Shown here piece after piece: positions 23,118 to 31,459 of a DNA stretch of 52,429 nt. The stretch comes from Coraliomargarita sp. (GTDB taxonomy: Bacteria; Verrucomicrobiota; Verrucomicrobiia; Opitutales; UBA953). The DNA lies in the NCBI GenBank assembly GCA_024638885.1, contig JAHEJL010000008.1:1-52429 (forward strand). The letters run 5' to 3'. Every line of letters begins with the position of its first letter. The stretch's first letter is position 1. A program made the position numbers and the translations under genes. A model generated the notes under the pieces. It did no database searches. It saw only the letters and a list, made by a program, of their open reading frames with translations, and was not told where the DNA came from.

Positions 23118-23909
23118 ATGGATCGCTTAGCCCAGACGTTCGCCCGCTGCAAAGCCGAAGGCCGCCCGGCCTTCGTGAGCTACGTCTGCGCCGGCGACCC
23201 CGACGTCGCGACGTCCAAGGCCGTGCTGCTCTCCCTGGCGCAGAACGGCGCCGACGTGCTCGAGGTGGGCGTCCCCTTCTCCGATCCGCTCGCCGACGGC
23301 CTCACGAACCAGCTCGCCTCCCAGCGCGCGCTCGAAGGCGGCATGACCTACGACGGCCTGCTCGACGTCCTCAGCGCGGTCCGCGCGGGCACCGACAAGC
23401 CGATCGTGCTCTATTGCTACTACAATCTGCTGTTCTCCTTCGGCCTGGAGCACTACTGCGCCAAGGTCCGCGCCGCCGGCGCCGACGGGCTGCTGGTCCT
23501 CGACTGCCCGCCCGAGGAAGCCGACGAGCTGATCGCGGCCTCGAAGAAGCACGGCCTCGCCAACATCTTCATCGTGGCCCCGACCACGCCGCCCGCGCGC
23601 ATCGGCCTCATCGCGAAGCACGCCTCGGGCTTCATCTACTACGTCTCGCGCGAAGGCGTGACCGGCGAACGCTCCGAGCTCGCCACGAACCTCGCCGCCT
23701 CGGTCGCCGAGATCCGTAAGCACACTTCCCTCCCGATCTGCGTCGGCTTCGGCGTCTCCACCGCCGCCCACGTCCAGGCCATCGCCAAGGTCGCCGACGG
23801 CGTGGTCGTCGGCAGCGCCCTCGTCAACGTCGTCGCCGCTCATAAGGATAATAAGTCCCAGGCCGCCGCCGCCATCGGCGCGAAGGTCCGGGAGCTTCTC
23901 GCCAAGTAA
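23118..23909 (+). CDS. trpA: Tryptophan synthase alpha chain
   Basis: The 263-residue TIM-barrel enzyme cleaves indole-3-glycerol phosphate to indole and glyceraldehyde 3-phosphate, passing indole to TrpB. The catalytic residues fall at the canonical numbers: Glu49 in DVLEVGVPFSDPLADG and Asp60 in the same motif. Further family segments are RPAFVSYVCAGDP, TTPPARIGLIAKHASGFIYY then VSREGVTG (active-site loop and phosphate site), and CVGFGVST. ATG 23118 yields this numbering; an open frame extends upstream across the tRNA-Leu antisense but is not coding. trpB and the other trp genes are not adjacent, so the gene is separate from a classical trp operon in this window. Confidence 0.97.
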   Translation: MDRLAQTFARCKAEGRPAFVSYVCAGDPDVATSKAVLLSLAQNGADVLEVGVPFSDPLADGLTNQLASQRALEGGMTYDGLLDVLSAVRAGTDKPIVLYCYYNLLFSFGLEHYCAKVRAAGADGLLVLDCPPEEADELIAASKKHGLANIFIVAPTTPPARIGLIAKHASGFIYYVSREGVTGERSELATNLAASVAEIRKHTSLPICVGFGVSTAAHVQAIAKVADGVVVGSALVNVVAAHKDNKSQAAAAIGAKVRELLAK

Positions 23910-23956
23910 AACTCGGGACGCGTCGGTCCTTAGACCCTCTGTTAAGCGGCCTTGGG

Positions 23957-23995
23957 CCCCCTTGCCCACGTGTCACCATGCCCACGTGCCCCCTT
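23957..23995. repeat. CACGTG-type dispersed repeat, copy 4
   Basis: Same orientation as copy 1 on the + strand: CCCCTTGCCCACGTG, a linker, then ATGCCCACGTGCCCCC. It lies between trpA and pyrB, 47 bases after the trpA stop, and is the only copy not close to a stop codon. A small hairpin CCTAAC/GTTAGG follows at about 24045-24059, just upstream of pyrB. Confidence 0.7.
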
Positions 23996-24079
23996 TCTCT
24001 CTAATCCCTTGACCAACCGCCTTCCCTCCTCACTTTCCCCATGGTCCTAACCTCGTTAGGGCCACCGGAACCGCACCGC

Positions 24080-25021
24080 ATGGCCCAACAAGACACCTGG
24101 ACGAAAAAAGACCTGACCGGCATCGAGGAGCTTTCCCGCCCCGAGATCGAACTGCTCTTCCGCCAAGCGGACCAGTTCCTGCCCGCCCTCGCCCCGGGCA
24201 AGGGCCTCGACCTGATGAAGGGCCGCACGGTGGTGAACCTCTTCCTCGAGCCGAGCACGCGCACCCGCACGGCCTTCGAGATCTCGGCCAAGAAGCTCGG
24301 CGCCGAAGTCGTCTCGATCAACACGACGGCCTCCTCCCTGGTGAAGGGCGAGACCCTCCGCGACACGGCCGAGAACATCCGCGCGATGGGCGTGGACGCC
24401 ATCGTGATGCGCCACTCCTCCGCCGGCTCCGCCCGCTACCTCGGCTCGGTCCTCGACATCTCGGTGGTCAACGCCGGCGACGGCGCCCACGAACACCCGA
24501 CGCAGGCCCTGCTCGACGCCTTCACGCTCCGCCGCCGCTTCGGCAAGGTCGAAGGGCTCAAGGTCACGATCCTCGGCGACATCCTCTTCAGCCGCGTCGC
24601 CCGCTCCAACATCCTCTGCCTCTCGAAGCTCGGCGCGCAGGTCACCCTCGCCGGCCCCGCGACGCTCGTCCCGGCCGCGCTGAAGGAAGCCTTCCCGCAG
24701 GTCCGCATCGTCCATGACCTCAAGGAAGCCCTCCAGGACTGCGACGCGGTGATGCTCCTGCGCATCCAGCACGAGCGCCAGACGACCACCCACTTCCCTT
24801 CGCTCGGCGAATACACCGCGCAGTTCGGCCTCAACGCCGAACGCGCCGCCTGGCTCAAGCCCGAGGCGATCGTGATGCACCCGGGCCCCATCAACCGCGG
24901 CGTCGAGGTCGAAAGCGAAGTCGCCGACGGCCCCCGCTCGGTCATCCTCGAACAGGTGCGGAACGGCGTCGCCGTCCGCATGGCCGTCCTTCACCTCTGC
25001 ACCGGAGCCATCAGCCGATGA
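24080..25021 (+). CDS. pyrB: Aspartate carbamoyltransferase catalytic subunit
   Basis: The 313-residue ATCase condenses carbamoyl phosphate and aspartate, the first committed step of pyrimidine synthesis. Motifs: LFLEPSTRTRTAFE (carbamoyl-phosphate site, Ser59-Thr-Arg-Thr-Arg63), TTASSLVKGETLRDT, and the 80s-loop region. HEHPTQALLDAFTL and MHPGPINRGVEV near the C-terminus complete the set. ATG 24080 (MAQQDTWTKKDL) is chosen; an in-frame ATG 39 bases upstream would add 13 residues. The stop overlaps the next gene start (ATGA), a dihydroorotase homologue lacking its metal-binding histidines. This is the arrangement of pyrB-pyrC' in Pseudomonas, where the partner supports ATCase assembly. No regulatory subunit PyrI is seen. 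Confidence 0.97.
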   Translation: MAQQDTWTKKDLTGIEELSRPEIELLFRQADQFLPALAPGKGLDLMKGRTVVNLFLEPSTRTRTAFEISAKKLGAEVVSINTTASSLVKGETLRDTAENIRAMGVDAIVMRHSSAGSARYLGSVLDISVVNAGDGAHEHPTQALLDAFTLRRRFGKVEGLKVTILGDILFSRVARSNILCLSKLGAQVTLAGPATLVPAALKEAFPQVRIVHDLKEALQDCDAVMLLRIQHERQTTTHFPSLGEYTAQFGLNAERAAWLKPEAIVMHPGPINRGVEVESEVADGPRSVILEQVRNGVAVRMAVLHLCTGAISR

Positions 25022-26313
25022 ATCCCGCCGACAACTCCCCTCTCTGGATCCGCGGCGCCCGCGTGATCGACCCCTCCGCCCAGCGCGACGAAGCCAAGGG
25101 CGACGTCTTCGCCCTCGACGGCAAGTTCGTCGACCGGCTCTCCGCCGCAGACCAGGCCAAGGCCCGCGTCATCGACGGCGCCGGCCTCGTGGTCGCCCCG
25201 GGCTTCGTCGACCTGAACTGCCGCCTCGGCGAACCGGGCCGCACGGCGCGCGAGACGATCCGTACCGGCACCCGCGCGGCCGCCGCCGGCGGTTTCACGA
25301 CCCTCGTCACGATGCCCGACTCGCTCCCCGCGGCGGACAACGTCGGCACGATCCAGCTCCTCCGCGAGATCTGCTCCCGCGACGCCGCCGTGCGCGTGCT
25401 GCCCACGGGCACCCTCACGAAAGGCCATGAAGGCAAGGCCCTCGCCCCGCTCGGCACGATGAAGAAGGCCGGCGTGGTCGCCGTGACCGACACGACCTCG
25501 GGCGTGCAGAACAACGAGATCATGCGCCGCGCGCTGGAATACGCCGCGATGTTCGACCTCGTGGTCCTCGACCATTGCCAGGACAGCAGCATGACCGACG
25601 GCGGCCAGATGCACGAAGGCGCCTGGTCCCTCCGCCTCGGCCTCCGCGGCCTCCCCCGCGCCGCCGAGGAGATCGTGGTGTCGAGCGACTGCCTGCTCGC
25701 CGAGCTCACCAAGGCCCGCATCCACCTGCAGCACCTTTCCTCCGGCGGTTCCGCCGAGATCGTCCGCCGCGCCAAGGCGAAAAAGCTCTCGGTCACGGCC
25801 GAGGTCTCCGCCCTCCACCTGCTCCTCACCGACGCCGCGCTGGCCCATTATCAGACTAGCCTGAAGACCAACCCGCCCCTCCGCGAAGAAGCGGACCGCC
25901 TGGCGCTCATCGCCGCGCTCGTCGACGGCACGATCGACGCGGTCTGCTCCGACCACTCGCCCTGCACGGCCACCGAGAAGGACTGCGAGTTCGACCTGGC
26001 TCCGTTCGGCGCCGCGACCTTCGAGACGGCCTTCGCGGCCGCCCACACGGCGCTCGTCGCCGGCGGCCACGCCGACCTTTCCCTGCTCGTCGCCCGCCTC
26101 ACGCACGGTCCGGCCAAGGCCCTCGGGCTCGCCGCCGGCACGCTCCAGGCCGGCGCCCTCGCCGACCTGGTCGTCCTCGACCCGAAGGCCGCCTGGACGC
26201 CCGCCAAGGGCGACCTGGTCTCGAAGTCCGGCAACAACCCGCTCCTCGGCCGCGCCCTCACGGGCCGCGTCCGCGCGACGTTCGTCGGCGGTCGTCAGGT
26301 CTTCGGCGCCTAA
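25018..26313 (+). CDS. Dihydroorotase-like protein lacking the HxH metal site (PyrC'-like)
   Basis: The 431 residues align along their length with class I dihydroorotase (amidohydrolase fold). Landmarks are PGFVDLNCRLGEPG (61-74), TKGHEGKALAPLGTMKKAGV, DHCQDS, HLQHLSSGGSAEIVRRAKAK and CSDHSPC. In active enzymes the first segment is D-x-H-x-H, with two histidines that bind zinc. Here those positions are Asn67 and Arg69, so both ligands are lost. Other metal residues remain (Asp158, His186, His239, Asp312), while a flanking His-Ala-Pro-His motif has become HSPC. Catalysis is therefore doubtful. Four-base overlap with pyrB suggests a structural partner of ATCase, as with Pseudomonas PyrC'. An active dihydroorotase should be encoded elsewhere. 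Confidence 0.88.
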   Translation: MNPADNSPLWIRGARVIDPSAQRDEAKGDVFALDGKFVDRLSAADQAKARVIDGAGLVVAPGFVDLNCRLGEPGRTARETIRTGTRAAAAGGFTTLVTMPDSLPAADNVGTIQLLREICSRDAAVRVLPTGTLTKGHEGKALAPLGTMKKAGVVAVTDTTSGVQNNEIMRRALEYAAMFDLVVLDHCQDSSMTDGGQMHEGAWSLRLGLRGLPRAAEEIVVSSDCLLAELTKARIHLQHLSSGGSAEIVRRAKAKKLSVTAEVSALHLLLTDAALAHYQTSLKTNPPLREEADRLALIAALVDGTIDAVCSDHSPCTATEKDCEFDLAPFGAATFETAFAAAHTALVAGGHADLSLLVARLTHGPAKALGLAAGTLQAGALADLVVLDPKAAWTPAKGDLVSKSGNNPLLGRALTGRVRATFVGGRQVFGA

Positions 26314-26319
26314 GCGAAG

Positions 26320-27255
26320 ATGGACGAGCTCACGCAGTCCCTCGAAGCCTTCGGGCCGTGGGACTGGGCATGCGTGGTCGTCAATCTGCTCGTGGCGATC
26401 ATCGGGATTTACGCGCTGAAATGCTGGCGCAACCTGCCGGGCAAGTCGCCCACGCCCACCACCATGGTCAGCGACGCGCTCATCGGTCTCTGCGCCGGCC
26501 TGCTGTCGTTCGGCATCCTCTTCGGCGTGGTGACGCAGCTCGTCGCCCAGAGCTTCTCCACCCACTTCGGCATCGCGCAGGCGCACCTCTTCACCGCGGC
26601 CTTCTGCGGGCAGCTCGCCGCCGCCGGCGCGATGCTCGGGATGAGCGGCATCGCGCCCCGTTCGCTCGACTGGGCTCCCTCCGTGGAGACGGAGGAACCG
26701 AAGTCCGCCGCCTCGCCGTTCCGCCAGGCGCTCGCCGGCTTCTCCGTCCCCCGCGTGCTGCTGGGCTTGCTCGCGATCTTCGCGCTCGGCCTCGCGGCGA
26801 CGATGGCCTGGAAAGGTTTCCATGTCGCCTGGGAGCAGCTCTTCCTCCGCGGCTGGACCGGCCAGCCGCCCGCGGATGAGCCGCAGGAGATCGTGGACGC
26901 GGTCCTCAAGACCGACGTCGATACCTGGCGCTTCCTGACGATCGCCTTGGCGGTCACGATCGGCGCCCCGATCATGGAAGAACTCGCCTTCCGCGGCATG
27001 ATCTACCCGGGCCTGCGTCGGCTCGGCGCCGCCTCCGACCGGTATGGCCGCTGGCTCGCGATCATCCTGACCGGGGCGCTCTTCAGCGCCGCGCACATGA
27101 GCCCCTCCGCGGCCCTGCCCTTGTTCGCCTTCGGCGCCTTCATGTGCCTGGTCCGCGACCGCTACGGCCTGCTGACCTGCATGGCCATCCACTGCAGCTT
27201 CAACGCCTGGAACTTAGTCTGGTTGAAACTGGCCCCGAACGCCTCCACGCTCTGA
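26320..27255 (+). CDS. CPBP family intramembrane metalloprotease
   Basis: The 311-residue membrane protein has about seven hydrophobic segments. Its C-terminal half contains the CPBP (CAAX protease/bacteriocin-processing, Abi) motifs: EELAFRGMIYPGLRRL (motif 1, paired Glu and an Arg), FSAAHMSP (motif 2, metal-binding His) and HCSFNAWNLVW (motif 4, His and Asn). Members act as intramembrane proteases on prenylated or peptide substrates or as immunity factors; the substrate here is unknown. It begins seven bases after the pyrC'-like stop and is followed after four bases by thiL, so it probably lies in one transcript from pyrB to thiL, though its function is unlikely to be pyrimidine synthesis. 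Confidence 0.9.
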   Translation: MDELTQSLEAFGPWDWACVVVNLLVAIIGIYALKCWRNLPGKSPTPTTMVSDALIGLCAGLLSFGILFGVVTQLVAQSFSTHFGIAQAHLFTAAFCGQLAAAGAMLGMSGIAPRSLDWAPSVETEEPKSAASPFRQALAGFSVPRVLLGLLAIFALGLAATMAWKGFHVAWEQLFLRGWTGQPPADEPQEIVDAVLKTDVDTWRFLTIALAVTIGAPIMEELAFRGMIYPGLRRLGAASDRYGRWLAIILTGALFSAAHMSPSAALPLFAFGAFMCLVRDRYGLLTCMAIHCSFNAWNLVWLKLAPNASTL

Positions 27256-27259
27256 GGCC

Positions 27260-28222
27260 ATGGGCGCCCTCACGACTCTTGCGGACCGCTCGGTCGCCAA
27301 GCTGACCGAGGAGGAGATCATCCGCCGCGTGGTGCAGTCGCTCGCCGACGCCGCGCCGGCGTTCCCCGAAGGCCCCGGCGGCGATTGCGCCCACCTGCCG
27401 ACCACGGGCGGACGCTCGATCCGCGCGAGCACCATCGATTCGGTGCTGCTCGGCCGCCACTTCGACGCCGCCTGCGACGGCATCCGCGCGGGCGCCAAGC
27501 TGGTGAACCGCAACCTGAGCGACCTCGCCGCCGCCGGCGCCGTGCCATCCGACGCCCTGCTTTCGCTGGTGATCGGTCCGGACGTCGACGCGACCTGGCT
27601 CACCGACTTCGCCCATGGCGCGGGACGCGCCGCCGCGAAGGCCGGCCTGCGCATCGTCGGCGGCGACATCTGCCGCGGCGCCCACGGTTCGTTCCTCGGC
27701 ACCCTCGCGGTGCAAGGCTTCGCCCACCGCGTCCTGACCCGCAAGACCTGCGCCGTCGGCGACGCGCTCTTCGTGACCGGCCAGCTCGGCGGTTCGCTCT
27801 ACGGCCGGCACCTCGACTTCGTCCCGCGCCTCGCCGAAGGCGAATGGCTCTGCGGCCACGGCGAAGTCAGCGCCTGCACCGACCTCTCCGACGGCCTCGC
27901 CAAGGATCTTCCGGGCCTGCTGGGTCCGAAGTTCGACGCGCGCATCGACGTGTCGGCACTGCCCCTTTCCGACGCCGCGAAGTCGCTGGCGAAATCCGAC
28001 GGCAAGCCGGCCTTGGAGCACGCGCTGCAGGACGGCGAGGATTACGAGCTGCTCTTCGCGGTCAGCGCCGATCGCGCGGACCTGCTCGAAGCCTCGTTCC
28101 GCAAAGCCTTCCCGCTGACGCCGCTGACGCGCCTAGGCACGGTCGAAGCCGGCACGGGCCTCGCCCGCGACCTCGCCGACGGCGCACCGATCAAGGTCCG
28201 CGGTTTCGGCCACTTCGCCTGA
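27260..28222 (+). CDS. thiL: Thiamine-monophosphate kinase ThiL
   Basis: The 320 residues belong to the ThiL/PurM ATP-binding family. ThiL phosphorylates thiamine monophosphate to the active cofactor thiamine diphosphate. Evidence: GGDCAHLPTTG near residue 40 (the usual form is GDDAA), LVNRNLSDLAAAGAVPSDAL (about 92-111; ThiL-type NLSDIAAMGA), GLRIVGGDICRG, and LFVTGQLGGSLYG. ACTDLSDGLAKDLPGLL and LQDGEDYELLFAV follow. The substitution of the second Asp in the first motif (GDC rather than GDD) is a minor deviation. The gene is the last of the apparent pyrB cluster and is convergent, with no gap, with a DUF5069 gene. Confidence 0.88.
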   Translation: MGALTTLADRSVAKLTEEEIIRRVVQSLADAAPAFPEGPGGDCAHLPTTGGRSIRASTIDSVLLGRHFDAACDGIRAGAKLVNRNLSDLAAAGAVPSDALLSLVIGPDVDATWLTDFAHGAGRAAAKAGLRIVGGDICRGAHGSFLGTLAVQGFAHRVLTRKTCAVGDALFVTGQLGGSLYGRHLDFVPRLAEGEWLCGHGEVSACTDLSDGLAKDLPGLLGPKFDARIDVSALPLSDAAKSLAKSDGKPALEHALQDGEDYELLFAVSADRADLLEASFRKAFPLTPLTRLGTVEAGTGLARDLADGAPIKVRGFGHFA

Positions 28223-28669
28223 TCAGAGCGCCTGACGGCGGGCTGGGCGGCCTTCGTCGACCTCGATGTAGTCGAACATCGTGTCCACGCCGGCCTCGGC
28301 GGTGAGGCCGTTTTCCTTCAGGCGGCGGACGAGCACCTCGTTGGCTTCGTCGCGCCAGCCGCGCTTGGTCATGAAGCCGTTCCAGATCTCGATGTCGTTC
28401 GTGGAAAGCTTGCGACCCTTGGCCTCGGCCCAGGCGAGGATCTGCTCGGAGGTCGCCGCGGGATTCTGCAGCACCCAGACGCGGAGGTCATCATACTTGA
28501 CGCCGAGATACTGGCAGCAGCGGTCGTCGAAGGCCTTGCCCAGGTTGTTCACGAAGTCGGCGTGCAGCTGGCCGGCGGCGTGCAGGCGGATCTTCGAGAC
28601 GAGACGCGGCAGGTAGACGAAACCACGGACGGCTTCATAAGGGCTGAGGAGACCAGGGACGAGGGGCAT
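28223..28669 (-). CDS. DUF5069 domain protein
   Basis: This 148-residue cytoplasmic protein resembles DUF5069, a family of unknown function seen in Verrucomicrobia, Planctomycetes and similar bacteria. Features are LSPYEAVRGFVYLPRLVSKI at the N-terminus, AGQLHADFVNNLGKAFDDR, and a helical C-terminal half with SEQILAWAEAKGRKLS and WNGFMTKRGWRDEA. No signal peptide or membrane segment is present, and no catalytic motif is obvious. ATG 28669 was chosen because the extra 20 residues upstream run through the intergenic repeat region. Its stop codon abuts that of thiL on the opposite strand. Confidence 0.8.
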   Translation of the reverse strand: MPLVPGLLSPYEAVRGFVYLPRLVSKIRLHAAGQLHADFVNNLGKAFDDRCCQYLGVKYDDLRVWVLQNPAATSEQILAWAEAKGRKLSTNDIEIWNGFMTKRGWRDEANEVLVRRLKENGLTAEAGVDTMFDYIEVDEGRPARRQAL

Positions 28670-29009
28670 GGCGGTGATTTGAGAGGCAAGATGACGGATG
28701 ACCGATGACGGTGAAAAGCCAAAACCCAAGATAGGTCTGAGCGGAGAGCGGTTAGATGCATTGAAGCCGCCGAAGGGCGGCCCTAGGCAGGGGCGTGGCT
28801 ACGCCGCGCCCTCAAGCCCTCCGGCCCACAGGCTCCCCTTGCTCCCTGGTACTCCCGACCGCCTACCGCCAACCGCTCACCGCGTCTACCTCATCGGTTC
28901 TGTGCCTCCGGGCCTCCGAGCCTCCGGGCCTCTTATGTTTGCCCTCCACCCCTACCTGCCTTTCCTACCCCTACCCCGGCTCCAACCCCTACCCCTCATC
29001 GCACCCCCC
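28670..29009. repeat. Intergenic region filled with repeat-like hairpins and C-rich tract
   Basis: No gene is supported here. The region contains GGGCGTGGCTACGCCGCGCCC (a hairpin around 28792-28813, quoted across its loop only as GGCGTGG/CGCGCC arms), AGCGGTTAG facing CCAACCGCT, and three GCCTCCGGGCCTC-type units at 28904-28934 related to those near 38,432-38,554. The C-rich run CTACCCCTACCCC at about 28966-29000 leads to the start of the next gene. Confidence 0.55.
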
Positions 29010-29711
29010 ATGCTCCGCTTCCTCGCCCTCCTTCTCGCCGTCACGGGCTTCGCGGCCGACGTCACCAAGCCGGCGGCGTTCTCCTCGTCGAAGTACGACA
29101 AGGACATCGCGGCCTTCGAGGCCGCGGACAAGGCCAACCCTCCGCCGACCGGCGCGTTGCTGCTCTCCGGCGCCAGCTCGCTGCGCCTCTGGAAGACCGC
29201 CGCCCGCGACTTCGCGCCCTATCCGCTGATCAACCGCGGCTTCGGCGGCTCGAAGACGACCGAGGTCCTCGGCTACATGGATCGCATCACGTTGCCCTAC
29301 GCTCCCCGCGTGGTGATCTTCCACTGCGGCAGCAACGACATCAACGCCGGCGATACCGCCGAGGCGGTGATCGCCCGCGTGACCGAATACCATCGACGTC
29401 TCTTGGCCGCCCACCCGCAGGCCCGGCTGGTGCTGCTCTCGACGACGCAGGCGCCCTCCCGCCGCGCCAAGTGGGACGAGATGAAGAAAGCCGACGCCGG
29501 TTTCCGCGCGCTCGCAGCCGCCCATGCGTCGGTGACGTTCGTCGACATCAATCCGGCCCTCAACCTCCCCGACGGCGAACCTCGCCCCGGCCATTACCTC
29601 AAGGACGCCCTGCACCCCTCCGAAGCCGGCTACGCCGCGATGCTCAAGGTCATCCGCCCCGCCGTCGACGCCGCCTGGCAGGCGACCGAGGCCGCCTTTA
29701 AGGGCAAGTAA
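29010..29711 (+). CDS. Secreted SGNH/GDSL hydrolase
   Basis: The 233-residue exported esterase has a signal peptide (MLRFLALLLAVTGFAADV) followed by the SGNH fold. Landmarks are GALLLSGASSLRLW (nucleophile region, a GDSL variant), INRGFGGSKTTEVLGY (Gly block), IFHCGSNDINAGDT (Asn block) and LKDALHPSEAGYAAML (Asp and His of the triad). It resembles small GDSL lipases/acetylesterases that deacetylate sugars. ATG 29010 gives the signal peptide directly and lies at the end of a long C-rich leader; the upstream in-frame extension runs through repeats and is rejected. It is unrelated in architecture to the GxDLY hydrolase at 20718. Confidence 0.88.
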   Translation: MLRFLALLLAVTGFAADVTKPAAFSSSKYDKDIAAFEAADKANPPPTGALLLSGASSLRLWKTAARDFAPYPLINRGFGGSKTTEVLGYMDRITLPYAPRVVIFHCGSNDINAGDTAEAVIARVTEYHRRLLAAHPQARLVLLSTTQAPSRRAKWDEMKKADAGFRALAAAHASVTFVDINPALNLPDGEPRPGHYLKDALHPSEAGYAAMLKVIRPAVDAAWQATEAAFKGK

Positions 29712-29722
29712 GCGGCCTACAG

Positions 29723-29807
29723 AGAGTATGGAGTATCGAGTATAGAGTTTCGGGGTAAATAACCCTGCATCCTTTTCCTATACTCGATACTCGATACTCC
29801 ATACTCT
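29723..29807. repeat. Long inverted repeat directly upstream of the MFS gene
   Basis: AGAGTATGGAGTATCGAGTA (from 29723) is complementary to the far arm ending CGATACTCCATACTCT at 29807. The far arm carries one additional CGATACT unit. The perfect stem is about 23 bases and the loop about 35. The structure ends eight bases before the MFS start codon and occupies the place of a ribosome-binding site. Confidence 0.85.
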
Positions 29808-29815
29808 CGATTCTG

Positions 29816-31075
29816 ATGTCCTCCCCCTCCGCCAGTCCCGCCGCCGAACGTTTCCCCAACGGGCCGTTCACGCGCTACATGATCGGCGAAGGGATCTCGA
29901 TGACGGGCACCTGGATGCAAGGCATGGCGCTCGGCTGGGTGATGACCGAGGTCGTGGTCCGCGACGGCCTCCAGAATTACGAAGGCCTGCTGCAGGCCGC
30001 GCCCCACCTCGCGAGCGGCCTGGTGATGCTGGCGCTCTTCCGCCTCGGCGGCGCCTACGCCGACCGTCACGACAAGCGTTTCATCCTGCAGGTCTGCCAG
30101 CTCGCGCAGATCGGCTTCGCGCTCGCGATCGGCCAGCTCGTCGCGCACGGCGCGCTGCACACCTGGCACCTCATCGTGGCCGCGGCCCTGCTCGGCGTCT
30201 CCAGCTCGTTCGAGATGCCCGCCGCCGCCGCGATCGTCCCCGAGCTCGTCGCCAAGGAGAACGTCGCCAAGGCGATCTCGGTCGACCGCGCGGTCTTCCA
30301 TGCCACCCGCCTCGTCGGGCCGGCCGCCGCGGGCTATCTGGTCGGCCGCTACGGCGCCGAATGGGCCTTCTACCTGAACGCGGCGTCCTTCGTGGCGCTG
30401 ATGGTCGCGCTATCGACCCTGCCGCGCCGCCCGCAGGGCACGGCCGAGGAAGAACAGAAGCGCCAAGGCGGCGCCGGCGAAGGCTTCCGTCACGTCCGCC
30501 AGGACAAGCCCAGCCTCGCCATGGTCGCGCTGCTCGCGACCAACACGCTCTTCGTCTTCCCGGTGATCATCGTGCTGCTGCCGCTGTACGCGAAGAACGA
30601 CCTCCACGCTTCGCCGCAGCAGATGGGCCTGCTCATGCTCTGCTCCGGCGCGGGTTCGGTCTCCGGCTCGTTGCTCATCATGGCCCTGCGCCCGAGCCTC
30701 CGACGCCTCGCCATCCTGACCGGCATGGTCCTCGCCTGCGGCGCGCTCGTCAGCCTCAGCCAGGCGAACGGCCTCATCTGGGCCGGCGCTTCGCTCGTCT
30801 GCCTCGCGGTCGGCGTGTCCACGCTCGTCGGCCTCGCCAACACCATCGTCCAGGAACGCTCGCCCGCCGAACTCCGCGGCCGCGTCTCGGCCGTCGCCGG
30901 CCTGAGCTTCTTCGGCTTCCTGCCCTTCGCCGCGATCATCATGGGCTGGATGACCGACCTCTTCAAGCTGCGCAACGTCCTGCTCGGATCGTCGATCTGC
31001 TACGCCGTCATCGGCCTGCTCGTCATGCTCACCGTCGGCAGCAAGGTGACCGGCGAGCGGGAAACCGCAGAATAA
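29816..31075 (+). CDS. MFS transporter (MFS_3/EntS-like exporter)
   Basis: A 419-residue major facilitator with twelve predicted spans, of the MFS_3 group that includes EntS-like exporters. Evidence: FTRYMIGEGISMTGTWMQGM in the first helix (that group typically has WLSxxGxxMQ), GGAYADRHDKRFILQVCQ (loop 2-3 motif A), PAAAAIVPELVAKENVAKAI then VDRAVFHATRLVGPAAAGYL, and RSPAELRGRVSAVAGLSFFG in the second half. The substrate cannot be predicted. ATG 29816 is the first start after a strong inverted repeat, which suggests control at the leader RNA level. The gene stands alone. Confidence 0.9.
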   Translation: MSSPSASPAAERFPNGPFTRYMIGEGISMTGTWMQGMALGWVMTEVVVRDGLQNYEGLLQAAPHLASGLVMLALFRLGGAYADRHDKRFILQVCQLAQIGFALAIGQLVAHGALHTWHLIVAAALLGVSSSFEMPAAAAIVPELVAKENVAKAISVDRAVFHATRLVGPAAAGYLVGRYGAEWAFYLNAASFVALMVALSTLPRRPQGTAEEEQKRQGGAGEGFRHVRQDKPSLAMVALLATNTLFVFPVIIVLLPLYAKNDLHASPQQMGLLMLCSGAGSVSGSLLIMALRPSLRRLAILTGMVLACGALVSLSQANGLIWAGASLVCLAVGVSTLVGLANTIVQERSPAELRGRVSAVAGLSFFGFLPFAAIIMGWMTDLFKLRNVLLGSSICYAVIGLLVMLTVGSKVTGERETAE

Positions 31076-31079
31076 CTCA

Positions 31080-31150
31080 AAGGGAGACCGGAAACCGGAA
31101 TGTAGGCTGCGGTCAGATACCCTAGCCCATCATCCGGCCTCCCTTTCAGT
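31080..31150. repeat. GGGAGACCGG hairpin repeat, copy A
   Basis: GGGAGACCGGAAACCGGA near 31081-31099 faces ATCCGGCCTCCCTTT near 31132-31147. The inner part CCCTAGCCCATCATCCGG recurs in inverted orientation in copy B at 32918-32996 (CCGGATGATCAGCTAGGG), which shows they are one element family. Confidence 0.65.
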
Positions 31151-31159
31151 CCTGTACCA

Positions 31160-31248
31160 GGTAGGGACGGCTCTCCGAGCCGTCCGTTCGCTATCGGAGA
31201 TACGAATGTCATTCGGTTCAACGGCGGGCTCGGAGAGCCCGCCCTACC
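31160..31248. repeat. GTAG-headed inverted REP pair, copy A
   Basis: GGTAGGGACGGCTC...GAGCCGTCC is a hairpin with a GTAG head. About 35 bases later its mirror image GGCGGGCTC...GAGCCCGCCCTACC follows. Two head-out hairpins in inverted orientation are the layout of REP/BIME elements mobilised by RAYT (TnpA-REP) transposases. No such transposase is in the window. Confidence 0.75.
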
Positions 31249-31317
31249 AGATAAATCCTAAGCTGATGCGGGGACTGTCCCTGCCCCTACCCCTCGCGAG
31301 CTAAGCTCGCCCAAAAG

Positions 31318-31392
31318 TGGTGCTCCCGTTGGGAGTCGAACCCAAATCGCCGGCTTCGGAGGCTAGCATTCTATCCATTGAAATACAGGAGC
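31318..31392 (-). tRNA. tRNA-Arg (anticodon CCG)
   Basis: On the minus strand GCTCCTG pairs with CGGGAGC, followed by A and an encoded CCA. The anticodon loop is CTCCGAA with anticodon CCG, reading CGG. The T arm is TTGGGTTCGACTCCCAA. The anticodon stem has one A-C mismatch (CTAGC with GCCGG), a small blemish; all other stems pair. Confidence 0.9.
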
Positions 31393-31459
31393 GTGAGGTT
31401 CCAAAATCCCCTTTCACGCAGGTTAGTCAACCCTTCCCGAACCGCCGGCGGGCCCGTCC

